A stretch of DNA of 64,000 nt, taken from NCBI GenBank assembly GCA_905182135.1, contig CAJJAG010000003.1:248001-312000 (forward strand), in the 5' to 3' direction. The DNA comes from an uncultured Acidimicrobiaceae bacterium. Its GTDB lineage: Bacteria; Actinomycetota; Acidimicrobiia; Acidimicrobiales; UBA10347. The notes under the pieces were generated by a model. The model was given only the letters and a program-made list of their open reading frames with translations, was not told where the DNA came from and made no database searches. A program made the position numbers and the translations under genes. This document shows, one piece after another, positions 18,639 through 27,052 of this stretch (positions are counted from its first letter, which is position 1; every line of letters begins with the position of its first letter).

Positions 18639-19661
18639 GTGCACACCTTGAATGTCGCGTTGACTGGTGTCACGGGATATATCGGGAGCCATATCGCCAT
18701 TGCGCTGGCTGAACATGGTCACTGGGTCGTCGGCTTCGACAACTTCGCAAACAGTTCACCCGCGGTACTTGACCGGGTTGCCACCATCTGCGACACCAGC
18801 ATGCCTTTCGCGGAACTCGACCTGGCCGACACCGACGCCATCGCCTCGTTCTTGGTGACAAACAAGGTCGATGCCGTGATCCACCTAGCTGGGCTTAAAT
18901 CCGTCGCCGAGTCGGTAGCCGAACCGTTGCGCTACTACGAGACCAATGTCGCCGGCAGCGTCAGCCTCCTCAAGGCCATGGAACAAGCCAATGTACACGG
19001 CATTGTGTTTTCCTCGTCCGCAACCGTGTACGACCCGAACCAGACCAGCCCACTCGGCGAGGACGCCGTAATTGGACCAATCAACCCGTACGGGCACACC
19101 AAGATCATGGTCGAACAAATCATCAATAATGCCGCCGCCGCGTCGTCGCTCAAGGGCATAAACCTGCGCTACTTCAATCCGGTTGGGGCTCACCCAAGTG
19201 CGCTCATTGGTGAAGACCCTGTGGGCACACCAAACAATCTGATGCCCTATGTCATGCAGGTCGCGGTCGGTATGCGTGACGAGGTAAGCATTTATGGCGA
19301 CGATTACGCTACCCCAGACGGCACTGGTGTGCGTGACTACATCCATGTGTGCGATCTCGCTGACGGCCATGTCGCTGCAGTAAACGCACTGGCCAAGATC
19401 TCTACAAGCGACACCATAAATCTTGGGACAGGCGTGGGGTCCTCCGTGCGCGAAGTAATCGCCGCGGCGGAACGTGCCGCAGATCGCGACATCCCCCATC
19501 GAGTCGTTAAACGCCGTCCTGGTGACGCCGATATGAGCTACGCCGACCCCAGCCGAGCTGAACACCGACTGGGCTGGAAAGCGCAACGCACCCTCGCCGA
19601 TGCATGTGTTGACCACTGGCGCTGGCAAGATCAGAACCCGCACGGCTACACAACCTCGTAG
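18639..19661 (+). CDS. galE: UDP-glucose 4-epimerase
   Basis: A 340-residue short-chain dehydrogenase-type epimerase from GTG at 18639; the frame is open upstream but that part overlaps the aldolase promoter and is not conserved. The NAD loop GVTGYIGSHIA is at residues about 7-17. 'VDAVIHLAGLKSV', the catalytic Ser block 'SSSATVYD', and the Tyr-xxx-Lys pair in YGHTK (Tyr about 151) follow. 'NLRYFNPVGAHPS', 'YGDDYATPDGTGVRDYIHV' and 'NLGTGVGSSVREV' are GalE hallmarks. It supplies UDP-galactose for envelope polysaccharides. It is divergent from fda with 82 bp between starts. Confidence 0.95.
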   Translation: MHTLNVALTGVTGYIGSHIAIALAEHGHWVVGFDNFANSSPAVLDRVATICDTSMPFAELDLADTDAIASFLVTNKVDAVIHLAGLKSVAESVAEPLRYYETNVAGSVSLLKAMEQANVHGIVFSSSATVYDPNQTSPLGEDAVIGPINPYGHTKIMVEQIINNAAAASSLKGINLRYFNPVGAHPSALIGEDPVGTPNNLMPYVMQVAVGMRDEVSIYGDDYATPDGTGVRDYIHVCDLADGHVAAVNALAKISTSDTINLGTGVGSSVREVIAAAERAADRDIPHRVVKRRPGDADMSYADPSRAEHRLGWKAQRTLADACVDHWRWQDQNPHGYTTS

Positions 19662-19711
19662 CATCACCTCGTCCTTTCACTTCTCTTCTCCCAGACGCAC
19701 TGGAGCATCAC

Positions 19712-20524
19712 ATGTCTGTCCGCATTGTCACCGACTCTGGTTGTGACCTATCCCCTGAAGTCAGCGCCGCCCTAGGTATCGCCGTAGTGCCCCTGAGTAT
19801 CCGTTTTGGCGCCACCGAATACACCGACCGAGTAGACCTCTCACCAGAGAAGTTCTACGAGGAAATGGCTGGTAGCGACGAGCTTCCCGAGACGGCGGCG
19901 CCTTCACCCGGATCGTTCGCCCAGGTATACCAGTCACTGCTCGATGATGGCGCAACCACGATCGTCAGCATCATGTTGTCCGAGGCCTTATCAGCAACTG
20001 CTCAAGCCGCTCGTACTGCCGCGAAAACCATCGAAGGTGCCGACATTCGCATCGTCGACTCTGCATCGGCCACTGTTGGACAAGGCACGCTCGTACTTCG
20101 CGCCGCAGAAGCTGCACGCGACGGCGCCAGCGCAGAAGACATCATCGCCAGCACCCACGACCTCTCCAGTCGCATTCATGTGCTTGGTGTTCTCGACACG
20201 CTCGACAACCTGAAAAAAGGCGGCCGTATCGGTAACGCCCAAGCAATGATCGGCTCGTTGCTGTCTATCAAACCATGCATAGATCTCAGCACCGGGTCTG
20301 TCGAAGAGGCGGGGCGTCAACGCACCCGTAAAAAGGCACTGGCCTGGCTTGCTAGTGAACTGCCAGCCAATGCAACGAACGTAGCTATCGGCCATGGCTT
20401 AGCTCCTGATATCGACACGTTCATCGGCATGCTCAATGTTGACGTTGACCGCGTCAGCCTGATCGGCCCTGTCGTCGGCACCCACGCTGGCCCTCGCGTG
20501 ATTGGCCTGAGCTACACGGTGTAG
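19712..20524 (+). CDS. DegV-family fatty-acid-binding protein
   Basis: A 270-residue protein with the EDD fold. It opens 'VRIVTDSGCDLSPEV', continues with 'VVPLSIRFG.TEYTD' and 'TAAPSPGSFAQVYQSLLDDGATTIVSIMLSEALSATAQAA', and contains 'VDSASATVGQGTLV', 'VLGVLDTLDNLKKGGRIG' and 'SIKPCIDL'. DegV/FakB proteins hold a fatty-acid chain. In Firmicutes they present it to the FakA kinase, but no fakA homologue is seen here, so the partner is unknown. The gene follows galE by 50 bp on the same strand and may share its transcript. Confidence 0.9.
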   Translation: MSVRIVTDSGCDLSPEVSAALGIAVVPLSIRFGATEYTDRVDLSPEKFYEEMAGSDELPETAAPSPGSFAQVYQSLLDDGATTIVSIMLSEALSATAQAARTAAKTIEGADIRIVDSASATVGQGTLVLRAAEAARDGASAEDIIASTHDLSSRIHVLGVLDTLDNLKKGGRIGNAQAMIGSLLSIKPCIDLSTGSVEEAGRQRTRKKALAWLASELPANATNVAIGHGLAPDIDTFIGMLNVDVDRVSLIGPVVGTHAGPRVIGLSYTV

Positions 20525-20785
20525 CGCAGCTCAGTTCAGCTCCGCTCAAGTCCCTGTTCGTCAGGTGCTCGTCTACCCACGTGCTTACTGACGGCAAAAG
20601 GATCTCTCCAGCTGCATTGAACCAAATGATCTGGCGTCCACTGCGACAAACGCCTCTCTATCAATGCACGTCAATTATTACCGGTATCTTCTCGTCCACC
20701 CACAAACTGGGCTAACGATTTTGGGGGCGACTCCAAGTTCGTACCTACCGCAGTCCCCACCACCGAACGAACTAGAGTCGCTTTC

Positions 20786-21373
20786 ATGAGTGGTAGTGAT
20801 CGCGCCTTGGTAGCGCAAGCTCAAAGTGGCGAGCGCGCCGCTCTCGATGAGCTGCTTCGTGATCACTACGATCGTATCTACGCCATCTGTCGCCGTATTA
20901 CGGGCAATAATGCTGACGCCGCTGATGCCACCCAAGAAGCACTGATGTCCATCGTGCAAGGGTTGTCGAAGTTTGATAATCGTGCCGCGTTCTCGACCTG
21001 GTCCTATCGCGTCGCTACCAACGCGTGCCTCGACGAGTTGCGCCGCCGCAAACGCCTCCCCACACCTGCTCTCGTCGACGAACATCACGGTTGGGTTGAC
21101 CAGAATATTAATGACCTAGCGCCAGCTTTCGACGACCAACTTGTTCTCCGTGATGAAATCCAAGCGGCCTTAGAGCAAGTCCCGGAAGAGTTTCGCGCGC
21201 CTGTAATTCTGCGTGACTGCGCTGGCTTAAACTATGCCGAGATTGCCGAAACACTGGGGATTCCACCCGGCACTGTGCGCTCACGCATTGCCCGCGGCCG
21301 AACCAAACTCGCAGAAATTATGCGCACCGGGAACCAATCACCTGCTGACAAACGTCAAAACAACCAGTCATGA
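20786..21373 (+). CDS. ECF sigma factor, SigM-like by position
   Basis: A 195-residue sigma factor with regions 2 and 4 only. Region 2 (about residues 20-90) contains 'DRIYAICRRITGNNADAADATQEALMSI', 'FSTWSYRVATNACLDELRRRKR'. Region 4 (about 135-180) has the helix-turn-helix 'LNYAEIAETLGIPPGTVRSRIARGRTKL'. Its stop overlaps the start of the anti-sigma gene (ATGA). The order sigma, anti-sigma, trxB, trxA, parB matches the sigM-rsmA-trxB-trxA locus of Mycobacterium, so it is probably the SigM orthologue (inference). In that family the regulon involves envelope and redox stress. No obvious ECF-type promoter was recognised in the 260 bp upstream, where no other gene is seen. Confidence 0.92.
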   Translation: MSGSDRALVAQAQSGERAALDELLRDHYDRIYAICRRITGNNADAADATQEALMSIVQGLSKFDNRAAFSTWSYRVATNACLDELRRRKRLPTPALVDEHHGWVDQNINDLAPAFDDQLVLRDEIQAALEQVPEEFRAPVILRDCAGLNYAEIAETLGIPPGTVRSRIARGRTKLAEIMRTGNQSPADKRQNNQS

Positions 21374-22497
21374 AACTGCTCCCACCAAACGCTGACGAGC
21401 TTGTCTCGGCCTATCTCGATGGTCAAGCCGCGCCCGACGAAGTCGCCCTTGTTGAGTCCAGTCCTGACCTGATGGAGCGCGTCAACGCCTTACGAAGTCT
21501 TTCGAATCTGCTTGGCGGACTGCTTGAGGCCCCACCGGAACAAAAAGAAACCCACATCTCTGCTGCCCTCGATGCATTTGATTCGCTATTTAGCTCCACC
21601 GCCACAGTTAACCAATCAACTGCTCCGCTCAGCGCCGCACTTCCCCCGGCAGCTACCGAGGCCTCGCTCGCTGGCCCCCACTTCGCCAAAATTACATCGC
21701 TGCGCTCTGCTCGAGAACAACGCCGTCCACGTCGATTCAACTCTGGCATCATTGCCGCAGCAGCAGCAGCGACCCTGCTATTCGTTGCACTCGCATCCTT
21801 TGGTTTGGGTGGCAATGACAGCCTGGAAACCGCTGATCGCGCCAATGGCACCGCATCTTCATTTTCAATCGCCAGCAATGACACTGCCGATGAGGCCAGC
21901 CCTGACTACGCAGCTTCTGACGACGCTGCTTCTGACGACGCTGCTTCTGACAATGTGCTTATCGACCCCAAATCTAGCGCTGCTTCAACTCTTGCTGGCC
22001 CACTTCGGCCAGTCGAGGCCTTGGCAGAAGAGGCCATGAGCGATGAGCAAGATCCAGCCGAAAACATCGCCGAGTCCGAGAAAACCGAAGTGGGTGATGC
22101 CACCACAATCGACCCAGATAGTCATGAGTTAGACAGTCATAGTGATGAATCACTAGATTTAGTTCTCACCGATTCAGACGCCCCTGTTCTCCTCAATGCA
22201 GACCGGTTTGTATACCTGGGGCCTTTCCCCAGTCAAAAGAGCTTGCTCCTAGAACTTGAACCCTTGTCCAACGAGAGTTTGGTCAAGCGAGCCGAACCCT
22301 TCGAATCTGGCCTCTTCCCTAACTGTCGACAGCACGGTGTGCTGGAACTCGCCAACATCGAGACGCCCACGCTGATTGGCCAAGCACTAGTTCTGGGCCA
22401 GGTCGTTGAAATCCACCAAATTACCGGTGATGACGATGCCATTACTTTCCTGATTGTCGACGCTACAGACTGCGTTGTTCTTCCCACCACGCCCTGA
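21370..22497 (+). CDS. Putative membrane anti-sigma factor
   Basis: A 375-residue protein. The N-terminus (residues 1-45, 'DELVSAYLDGQAAPDEVALVE') resembles the anti-sigma domain that clamps ECF sigma factors but lacks the His/Cys zinc motif. One transmembrane helix lies near residues 122-145 (IIAAAAAATLLFVALASFGLG) after a basic RRPRR stop-transfer, predicting an inside N-terminus. The extracytoplasmic part begins with a highly acidic, low-complexity linker containing ASDDA repeats and ends in a compact domain of about 100 residues with two Cys (around NCRQHG and ATDCVV) that could form a disulfide. Overlap with the sigma gene supports a regulator-partner pair. Confidence 0.75.
   Translation: MKLLPPNADELVSAYLDGQAAPDEVALVESSPDLMERVNALRSLSNLLGGLLEAPPEQKETHISAALDAFDSLFSSTATVNQSTAPLSAALPPAATEASLAGPHFAKITSLRSAREQRRPRRFNSGIIAAAAAATLLFVALASFGLGGNDSLETADRANGTASSFSIASNDTADEASPDYAASDDAASDDAASDNVLIDPKSSAASTLAGPLRPVEALAEEAMSDEQDPAENIAESEKTEVGDATTIDPDSHELDSHSDESLDLVLTDSDAPVLLNADRFVYLGPFPSQKSLLLELEPLSNESLVKRAEPFESGLFPNCRQHGVLELANIETPTLIGQALVLGQVVEIHQITGDDDAITFLIVDATDCVVLPTTP
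21912..21950 (+). repeat. In-frame 15-bp direct repeat in the anti-sigma gene
   Basis: The unit GCTTCTGACGACGCT repeats about 2.5 times in frame, encoding ASDDA repeats in the acidic extracytoplasmic linker just after the membrane helix. Copy-number change would alter linker length by five residues per unit without breaking the frame. Confidence 0.6.
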
Positions 22498-22574
22498 CGC
22501 CGTCAGAGCCGCTCCACGTCCGTCCTCGGCCTTGTTTCGCCGACCAGGCGTTAGGACGATATGCTTTCGTTCGC

Positions 22575-22919
22575 ATGTCTGAGACCAATGACCCGATAGA
22601 GCACAGCGAGTCCTTGCCCGTCCCTGGACTTCCGATTGACTGGCATGTGCTTGCCACCGAAAAAGTGGTGTCCGCCGTCGATGCCGTGCGCGTCAAAACC
22701 GCAGGCCCTGCGATCAAGGTCTCGCGAGCACTCGTCTACGGCATTATGGCCGCCTTTATTGGCCTAATGGCATTGATACTGCTCCTTATTGGTCTCGTAC
22801 GCCTGCTCGATAACGTCCTTCCCAAGGATGTTTGGCTTGTATATCTAGTCCTAGGCGGCATGTTCTCAGCCATCGGTTCATTCCTGTGGTCCAAGCGACC
22901 TCAGGGCGCTGCATCCTGA
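22575..22919 (+). CDS. Small two-helix membrane protein (holin-X/DUF1469-like)
   Basis: A 114-residue protein. Residues 1-50 are soluble and partly acidic, with a predicted amphipathic helix. Two transmembrane helices follow, at about 53-75 (LVYGIMAAFIGLMALILLLIGL) and 85-105 (VWLVYLVLGGMFSAIGSFLW), ending in a basic tail. The pattern resembles the actinobacterial phage-holin-superfamily/DUF1469 proteins, which are chromosomal membrane proteins rather than phage genes, but the match is only by shape. It sits between the anti-sigma gene (78 bp upstream) and trxB. A hairpin precedes trxB. Confidence 0.7.
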   Translation: MSETNDPIEHSESLPVPGLPIDWHVLATEKVVSAVDAVRVKTAGPAIKVSRALVYGIMAAFIGLMALILLLIGLVRLLDNVLPKDVWLVYLVLGGMFSAIGSFLWSKRPQGAAS

Positions 22920-22950
22920 TCCGATCGCTCGTCGATCGCACGATCAATTC

Positions 22951-22981
22951 ACCCGCAGAATGCGTCTGCACGGTTGCGGGT
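22951..22981 (+). terminator. Hairpin followed by T-run upstream of trxB
   Basis: The arms ACCCGCA (22951-22957) and TGCGGGT (22975-22981) are followed directly by TTCT. It would separate the membrane-protein gene from trxB. Confidence 0.45.
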
Positions 22982-23011
22982 TTCTAGCCAGTCACATTCT
23001 TAGGAGCAGTA

Positions 23012-23989
23012 ATGACCGCTGAGCATCACGAAGTCATCATCATTGGTTCCGGGCCTGCTGGGCTGACAGCAGCAATCTATGCAGCCCGAGCTCGCCTAGC
23101 CCCTCTTGTTATCGAAGGCGAACCTTCTTCGACAAGCGACCAACCTGGTGGCCAACTAATGCTGACCACCGACGTCGAGAACTACCCCGGTTTCCCCGAG
23201 GGTGTCATGGGCCCCGAGCTCATGAGCATGTTCCGTAGCCAGGCAGAACGTTTTGGGGCCACCATGGTTACCCGTAAAGTCGTCAAGGTCACGTTCTCAC
23301 AAACTCCTGGTACTGAACCACACAAAATTTGGATCAATGACGCAACCACCCCGGAACCGACCTACACCGCTACCGCCGTAATCATTTCAACCGGGGCCCA
23401 ATCCCTCATGCTCGATTTGCCGAACGAGTCCGAGCTGATTGGTCATGGTCTCAGCACCTGCGCCACATGCGACGGTTTCTTCTTCCGCGACCAAGAAATT
23501 GCTGTCGTAGGTGGCGGCGACTCAGCTTTGGAAGAGGCCATGTTCCTGACTCGCTTCGCAAGCAAGGTCTCGCTGCTAGTGCGGCGTGACGAGCTTCGCG
23601 CTTCGAAGATCATGCAAGACCGTGCGTTTGCGAACGACAAAATCGACATCGTTTGGAACACCACAGTCACTAGCTACCTCGGTGATGGCAAAATCACCGG
23701 TATTGCTACCGAGAACACCAAGACTGGCGAATCTGGCACCATGGATATCACTGGTATTTTCATCGCCATTGGTCATAAGCCATCGACGAGCCTGTTCCTC
23801 GACCAGCTCGAGGTTAAGCCAAACGGTTACCTAGTCGCCGAACCCAATTCGACCGTCACGGCAATCCCTGGCGTATTTGCCTGCGGAGATGTTGTCGATG
23901 ACTACTACCGCCAAGCAATCACTGCTGCTGGTTCCGGCTGCCAAGCTGCGATCGATACCGAGCGCTGGCTCGAAGGCCTCCACGACTAA
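23012..23989 (+). CDS. trxB: Thioredoxin reductase
   Basis: A 325-residue NADPH-dependent flavoprotein. The FAD loop GSGPAGLTAAIYAARA is at the N-terminus, 'GGQLMLTTDVENYPGFPEG' follows, the redox-active CATC is at residues 150-153, the NADPH loop is 'VVGGGDSALEEAMFL', and the C-terminal 'GVFACGDVVDDYYRQAITAAGSGC.AAID' completes the FAD site. It reduces thioredoxin encoded 132 bp downstream. An AGGAG ribosome site precedes the ATG. Neighbouring sigma and anti-sigma genes suggest oxidative-stress control, as in the mycobacterial locus. Confidence 0.97.
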   Translation: MTAEHHEVIIIGSGPAGLTAAIYAARARLAPLVIEGEPSSTSDQPGGQLMLTTDVENYPGFPEGVMGPELMSMFRSQAERFGATMVTRKVVKVTFSQTPGTEPHKIWINDATTPEPTYTATAVIISTGAQSLMLDLPNESELIGHGLSTCATCDGFFFRDQEIAVVGGGDSALEEAMFLTRFASKVSLLVRRDELRASKIMQDRAFANDKIDIVWNTTVTSYLGDGKITGIATENTKTGESGTMDITGIFIAIGHKPSTSLFLDQLEVKPNGYLVAEPNSTVTAIPGVFACGDVVDDYYRQAITAAGSGCQAAIDTERWLEGLHD

Positions 23990-24121
23990 ACCCCAGCCCT
24001 GCATTAAATAACCGTACATTGCGGAATACCAGCAGGCTTTCACGAGTTTCAGTTTTTATAAGTTCACCCCAAATGCCTTTAAGCCACTAGGTTCGGACAG
24101 CGAACCTTCAAGGAGCCCTTC

Positions 24122-24448
24122 ATGTCTGACAAAATCACTCACCTCACCACCGAGACGTTTGATGAAATGGTGGCTGGCGCCGATGGCCCAGTCCTCGTAG
24201 ACTTTTGGGCAGAGTGGTGTGGCCCGTGCAAAATGATTGCACCGATTCTCGACGAAATCGCTGAAGAACAGGGAGACAACCTCTCCATCGCCAAAGTCAA
24301 TGTGGACGAAGCCGGTGAGATTGCCCAGCGCTACCAGGTCATGAGCATCCCAACTCTGCTTGTATTCAAGAATGGTGAAGTCGCTAAGCGCATGGTTGGC
24401 GCTTCAGGCAAAGCAAAGCTACTCGAAGACATCTCTGAGTTCCTCTAG
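24122..24448 (+). CDS. trxA: Thioredoxin
   Basis: A 108-residue protein of standard length. The active site WCGPCK has its Cys at 33 and 36, preceded by 'VLVDFWAE' and followed by '[10 protein letters not shown]'. The cis-proline strand '[16 protein letters not shown]' and the C-terminal helix are normal. It reduces protein disulfides and is recharged by TrxB from the gene upstream. A purine-rich AAGGAG ribosome site precedes the ATG. It is convergent with parB across a 254-bp spacer. Confidence 0.97.
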   Translation: MSDKITHLTTETFDEMVAGADGPVLVDFWAEWCGPCKMIAPILDEIAEEQGDNLSIAKVNVDEAGEIAQRYQVMSIPTLLVFKNGEVAKRMVGASGKAKLLEDISEFL

Positions 24449-24702
24449 AGTTCTCTCAGAGGCCTCTTTCAACGCCTCATCCCCTGATTAGGTGATACAA
24501 ACCTACATTCTGTAACGATCGATCCGCAAAGCTCGATCTTTGCTTTAGGCGTGCTGTATGCCCTTGTAGGCCAAAAGTTTCACACAGCTTTGTGCACATG
24601 CTGTGCAAATCGAGGAAACCCTTGACTTGCTCAATGATATATGCCCCAAATAGGGTATATATAAGAACCGTGTAGGCACTGCCTTGCTTGGAGACCGATG
24701 CT
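24449..24702. other. AT-rich spacer between convergent trxA and parB
   Basis: There is no supported ORF in 254 bp. Two palindromic elements stand out: TGCACA-TGC-TGTGCA (24593-24607), and ATATATGCCC...GGGTATATAT (24637-24662) with one mismatch and a 6-nt centre. A TTGACT hexamer (24622) precedes the latter. In Mycobacterium cwlM lies at this position; here nothing replaces it. It may hold terminators for both genes or a small RNA; neither is shown. Confidence 0.4.
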
Positions 24703-25647
24703 CTACTCGCCTGTCATCAAAGCATAGATACGTTCAAGATCATCAATATCTGCAAAATCAATCGTAAGCCGGCCCCGCTTTGTGCCAAGTGTGATTCCCA
24801 CTTTGGTATCGAAACGATCGCCCAGCAGCTCTTCGAGTTCCAAGAGGGCTGGTGGCTTAGTAGCTCCAACAGCACCGCCGTCCGGCGTCGCAGACAAGCC
24901 CTCCCCAGCAATGGCTGATTCGGCGCCCATAGAATCATTGTTGTCGGGGGTCGTCCCATCAATTTCATCAACCAAGCCAGTGGCACCCCGCACAACTGAC
25001 TCAAGCACCCGCACACTAAGACCTTCGGCCAATACTCGTTGTACTAACTCGTCTCTATCTTCAGCGTCGACTGAGACCAAAACTCGGCCGTGACCAGCGC
25101 TGAGTCGGCCTTCGACAATCAGACGTTGTACATCACCCGGCAATTGCAACAAGCGGATTGCATTTGCAACTGCAGGGCGGCTACGCCCAACGCGGGTTGC
25201 TACTTGTTCTTGGGTCAGCGAAAACTCATCGATGAGTTGTTGGAATGCTGCTGCCTCTTCGATGGAATTAAGTTCGGCTCGCTGAACGTTCTCGACAATT
25301 GCCTGAGCCAGTGACATCTCATTGTCAACGTCGCGCACGATCGCCGGTATTAGATCGAGCCCCGCACGAATCGCTGCACGCCATCGTCGTTCACCAGCAA
25401 TCAACTCAAACTGCGAGTCGCCGTGTTTGCGCACCAACACTGGTTGGAGAACGCCAACCTCTCGTACCGATGCAGTAAGCGCCACTAGAGCTTCTTCATC
25501 AAAGTCCTGCCGAGGTTGATATGTGTTGGGCACAATATCGACCACTGGGATGTCACGCAATGGACTACTTTCCACCGGTCGAGGGGGTTCCGACGGGATC
25601 AACGCCCCAAGTCCACGCCCCAGTCCACCTTGCCTACGATTGGCCAT
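24703..25647 (-). CDS. parB: Chromosome partitioning protein ParB (CTPase, parS-binding)
   Basis: A 314-residue protein. The N-terminal region has 'GLGRGLGALI', the 'NTYQPRQDFDEEALVALTASV' segment, and the CTP-binding GERRWRA motif. The central helix-turn-helix 'FSLTQEQVATRVGRSRPAVANAIRLLQLP' reads parS, 'LSAGHGRVL' follows, and the C-terminal leucine-rich dimerisation helix ends the protein. A roughly 40-residue low-complexity linker precedes the dimer domain. ParB loads at parS, slides as a CTP clamp and recruits SMC and ParA. Two perfect parS sites lie about 1.3 kb away. It overlaps the end of parA by 14 bp. Confidence 0.96.
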   Translation of the reverse strand: MANRRQGGLGRGLGALIPSEPPRPVESSPLRDIPVVDIVPNTYQPRQDFDEEALVALTASVREVGVLQPVLVRKHGDSQFELIAGERRWRAAIRAGLDLIPAIVRDVDNEMSLAQAIVENVQRAELNSIEEAAAFQQLIDEFSLTQEQVATRVGRSRPAVANAIRLLQLPGDVQRLIVEGRLSAGHGRVLVSVDAEDRDELVQRVLAEGLSVRVLESVVRGATGLVDEIDGTTPDNNDSMGAESAIAGEGLSATPDGGAVGATKPPALLELEELLGDRFDTKVGITLGTKRGRLTIDFADIDDLERIYALMTGE

Positions 25648-26884
25648 TAAGTACCTCCTGGGTAACTGCCCGATAGGCGGCAGCGCCCCGGGAGTCAGAA
25701 TCGAATGTAGTTATTGGTTGACCGAACGACGGCGCCTCTGAAAGCCGTACCGTTCGTGGAATCACATTGTCGCAGACCGTCGACCCGAAGTGCGATCGAA
25801 CTTCGTCAACGACCTGCCCAGACAACTTGGTGCGAGGATCAAACATCACCAGCACAATATGGCTGATCTGTAGATCAGGGTTCAGGCTAGAGCGAATGAG
25901 ATCTACGTTTCGCATGAGTTGACCCAAACCCTCAAGCGCGTAATATTCACACTGGATCGGTACCAAAACTTCATGCGCCGCTGTAAGGGCGTTAATCGTT
26001 AACAGACCCAACGACGGGGGACAATCAATCAGCACATAGTCGTAATCATCGATAACTGACTCAATAGCCAACCGAAGCCGGTGTTCACGGCTCAGAAGTG
26101 GTACTAACTCGATTTCGGCGCCAGCAAGATCAAGACTACTTGGCAAGACGAACAGGTTTTTCACCTCAGTCGGCTCAATGCAACTGTCGACTTCTGCGTC
26201 GTGCAACATCACGTGATAAACCGAAGATTCCAACTCGCGTGGTTCAAGTCCGAGCCCAGTCGACGCATTTGCCTGAGGATCGAGGTCAACCAGAAGGGTC
26301 CGATACCCCTGTTCAGCCAAGCAAGCGGCAATATTGACTGTAGTCGTGGTCTTTCCTACGCCACCCTTTTGATTTGCCACAGCGATAACTCGGGGGAGTG
26401 CCATCGATATCTTTCTGTCACTATCACCGACCCGATCAGCCTCTACCGGTTTATTAGGCTCGCCAGGCTTATCATTGGCAGGTTCAATCTCGTCTTTCGT
26501 TGGCATAGCCTGGTCGATTCCGCCATCTGGTCTGCCATCGGAACTCAATTCAACTAGCAGCTCTCCCACATCTGGTTCGCTAAACACTTCCGGCTGATCA
26601 GCGGCATTCGCTGCTTCGTCCACAAGAGCCGGTGCTGATTCATCTACGATGACCGAGCTAACCGTTGCCTCGGCCAAGGTTTCAGCCTTCTTGGCTACCT
26701 CAACCCAACCCGACCCATGCGATTCATCAATCAAATCGAAGTCATTGTTGGGATCTGTGGCCCGCTCTAGTTCGGTCCACTCTTCAGCCGTGAGTTCGCC
26801 CCTGTCCAATGGAATAGCTTCGGAAGCATCATTATTAGGAGCCTGGGCTTCTTCTTGGTCGTCGTTAGGCAGGTCACTATGCAT
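25634..26884 (-). CDS. parA: Chromosome partitioning ATPase ParA (Soj) with a long acidic N-terminus
   Basis: The conserved ParA ATPase starts near residue 161 with 'RVIAVANQKGGVGKTTTTVNIAACLA' (deviant Walker A, signature lysine), followed by 'LLVDLDPQANASTGLG' and 'DYVLIDCPPSLGLLTINAL'. In front of it the open frame extends 160 residues, strongly acidic and low in complexity. The start could be the ATG at 26884 (full, 416 aa) or the ATG at 26404 (256 aa, with a GAAAGA-like ribosome site), which is the usual family length. ParA binds DNA nonspecifically and moves ParB-parS complexes. It is transcribed with rsmG, jag and yidC upstream and parB downstream. Confidence 0.93.
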   Translation of the reverse strand: MHSDLPNDDQEEAQAPNNDASEAIPLDRGELTAEEWTELERATDPNNDFDLIDESHGSGWVEVAKKAETLAEATVSSVIVDESAPALVDEAANAADQPEVFSEPDVGELLVELSSDGRPDGGIDQAMPTKDEIEPANDKPGEPNKPVEADRVGDSDRKISMALPRVIAVANQKGGVGKTTTTVNIAACLAEQGYRTLLVDLDPQANASTGLGLEPRELESSVYHVMLHDAEVDSCIEPTEVKNLFVLPSSLDLAGAEIELVPLLSREHRLRLAIESVIDDYDYVLIDCPPSLGLLTINALTAAHEVLVPIQCEYYALEGLGQLMRNVDLIRSSLNPDLQISHIVLVMFDPRTKLSGQVVDEVRSHFGSTVCDNVIPRTVRLSEAPSFGQPITTFDSDSRGAAAYRAVTQEVLNGQS

Positions 26885-26945
26885 GGCAACTTCAACTCTA
26901 GCGTCGCCCCATAACCGGTGGGCGCGCGAACTTCAGCCTCTGTGC

Positions 26946-26961
26946 TGTTTCACGTGAAACA
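26946..26961. promoter_or_regulatory. parS site 1
   Basis: TGTTTCACGTGAAACA, a perfect match to the universal 16-bp parS palindrome, in the gap between rsmG and parA. Confidence 0.95.
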
Positions 26962-27007
26962 CCCAAACAGGAAGGCGCCAAAGCTCCTGAATGGTTGGTG
27001 GCTCTGC

Positions 27008-27037
27008 TATCGATTGTTTCACGTGAAACAATCGATA
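27008..27037. promoter_or_regulatory. parS site 2, within a 30-bp perfect palindrome
   Basis: The 16-bp consensus TGTTTCACGTGAAACA occupies 27015-27030. The symmetry extends seven more bases on each side (TATCGAT on the left, ATCGATA on the right), making a 30-bp perfect palindrome. It lies 54 bp from parS site 1 and just outside the rsmG stop codon. Confidence 0.95.
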
Positions 27038-27052
27038 CGCACTGGTCCAGTA

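Noticed and set aside
18885..19667. 260-codon open frame antisense to galE
   Set aside because: It covers the conserved galE core and shows no family motifs or ribosome site.
22575..22919. Phage holin, suggesting a prophage
   Set aside because: The similarity is to a chromosomal membrane family by shape only; no other phage gene is present.
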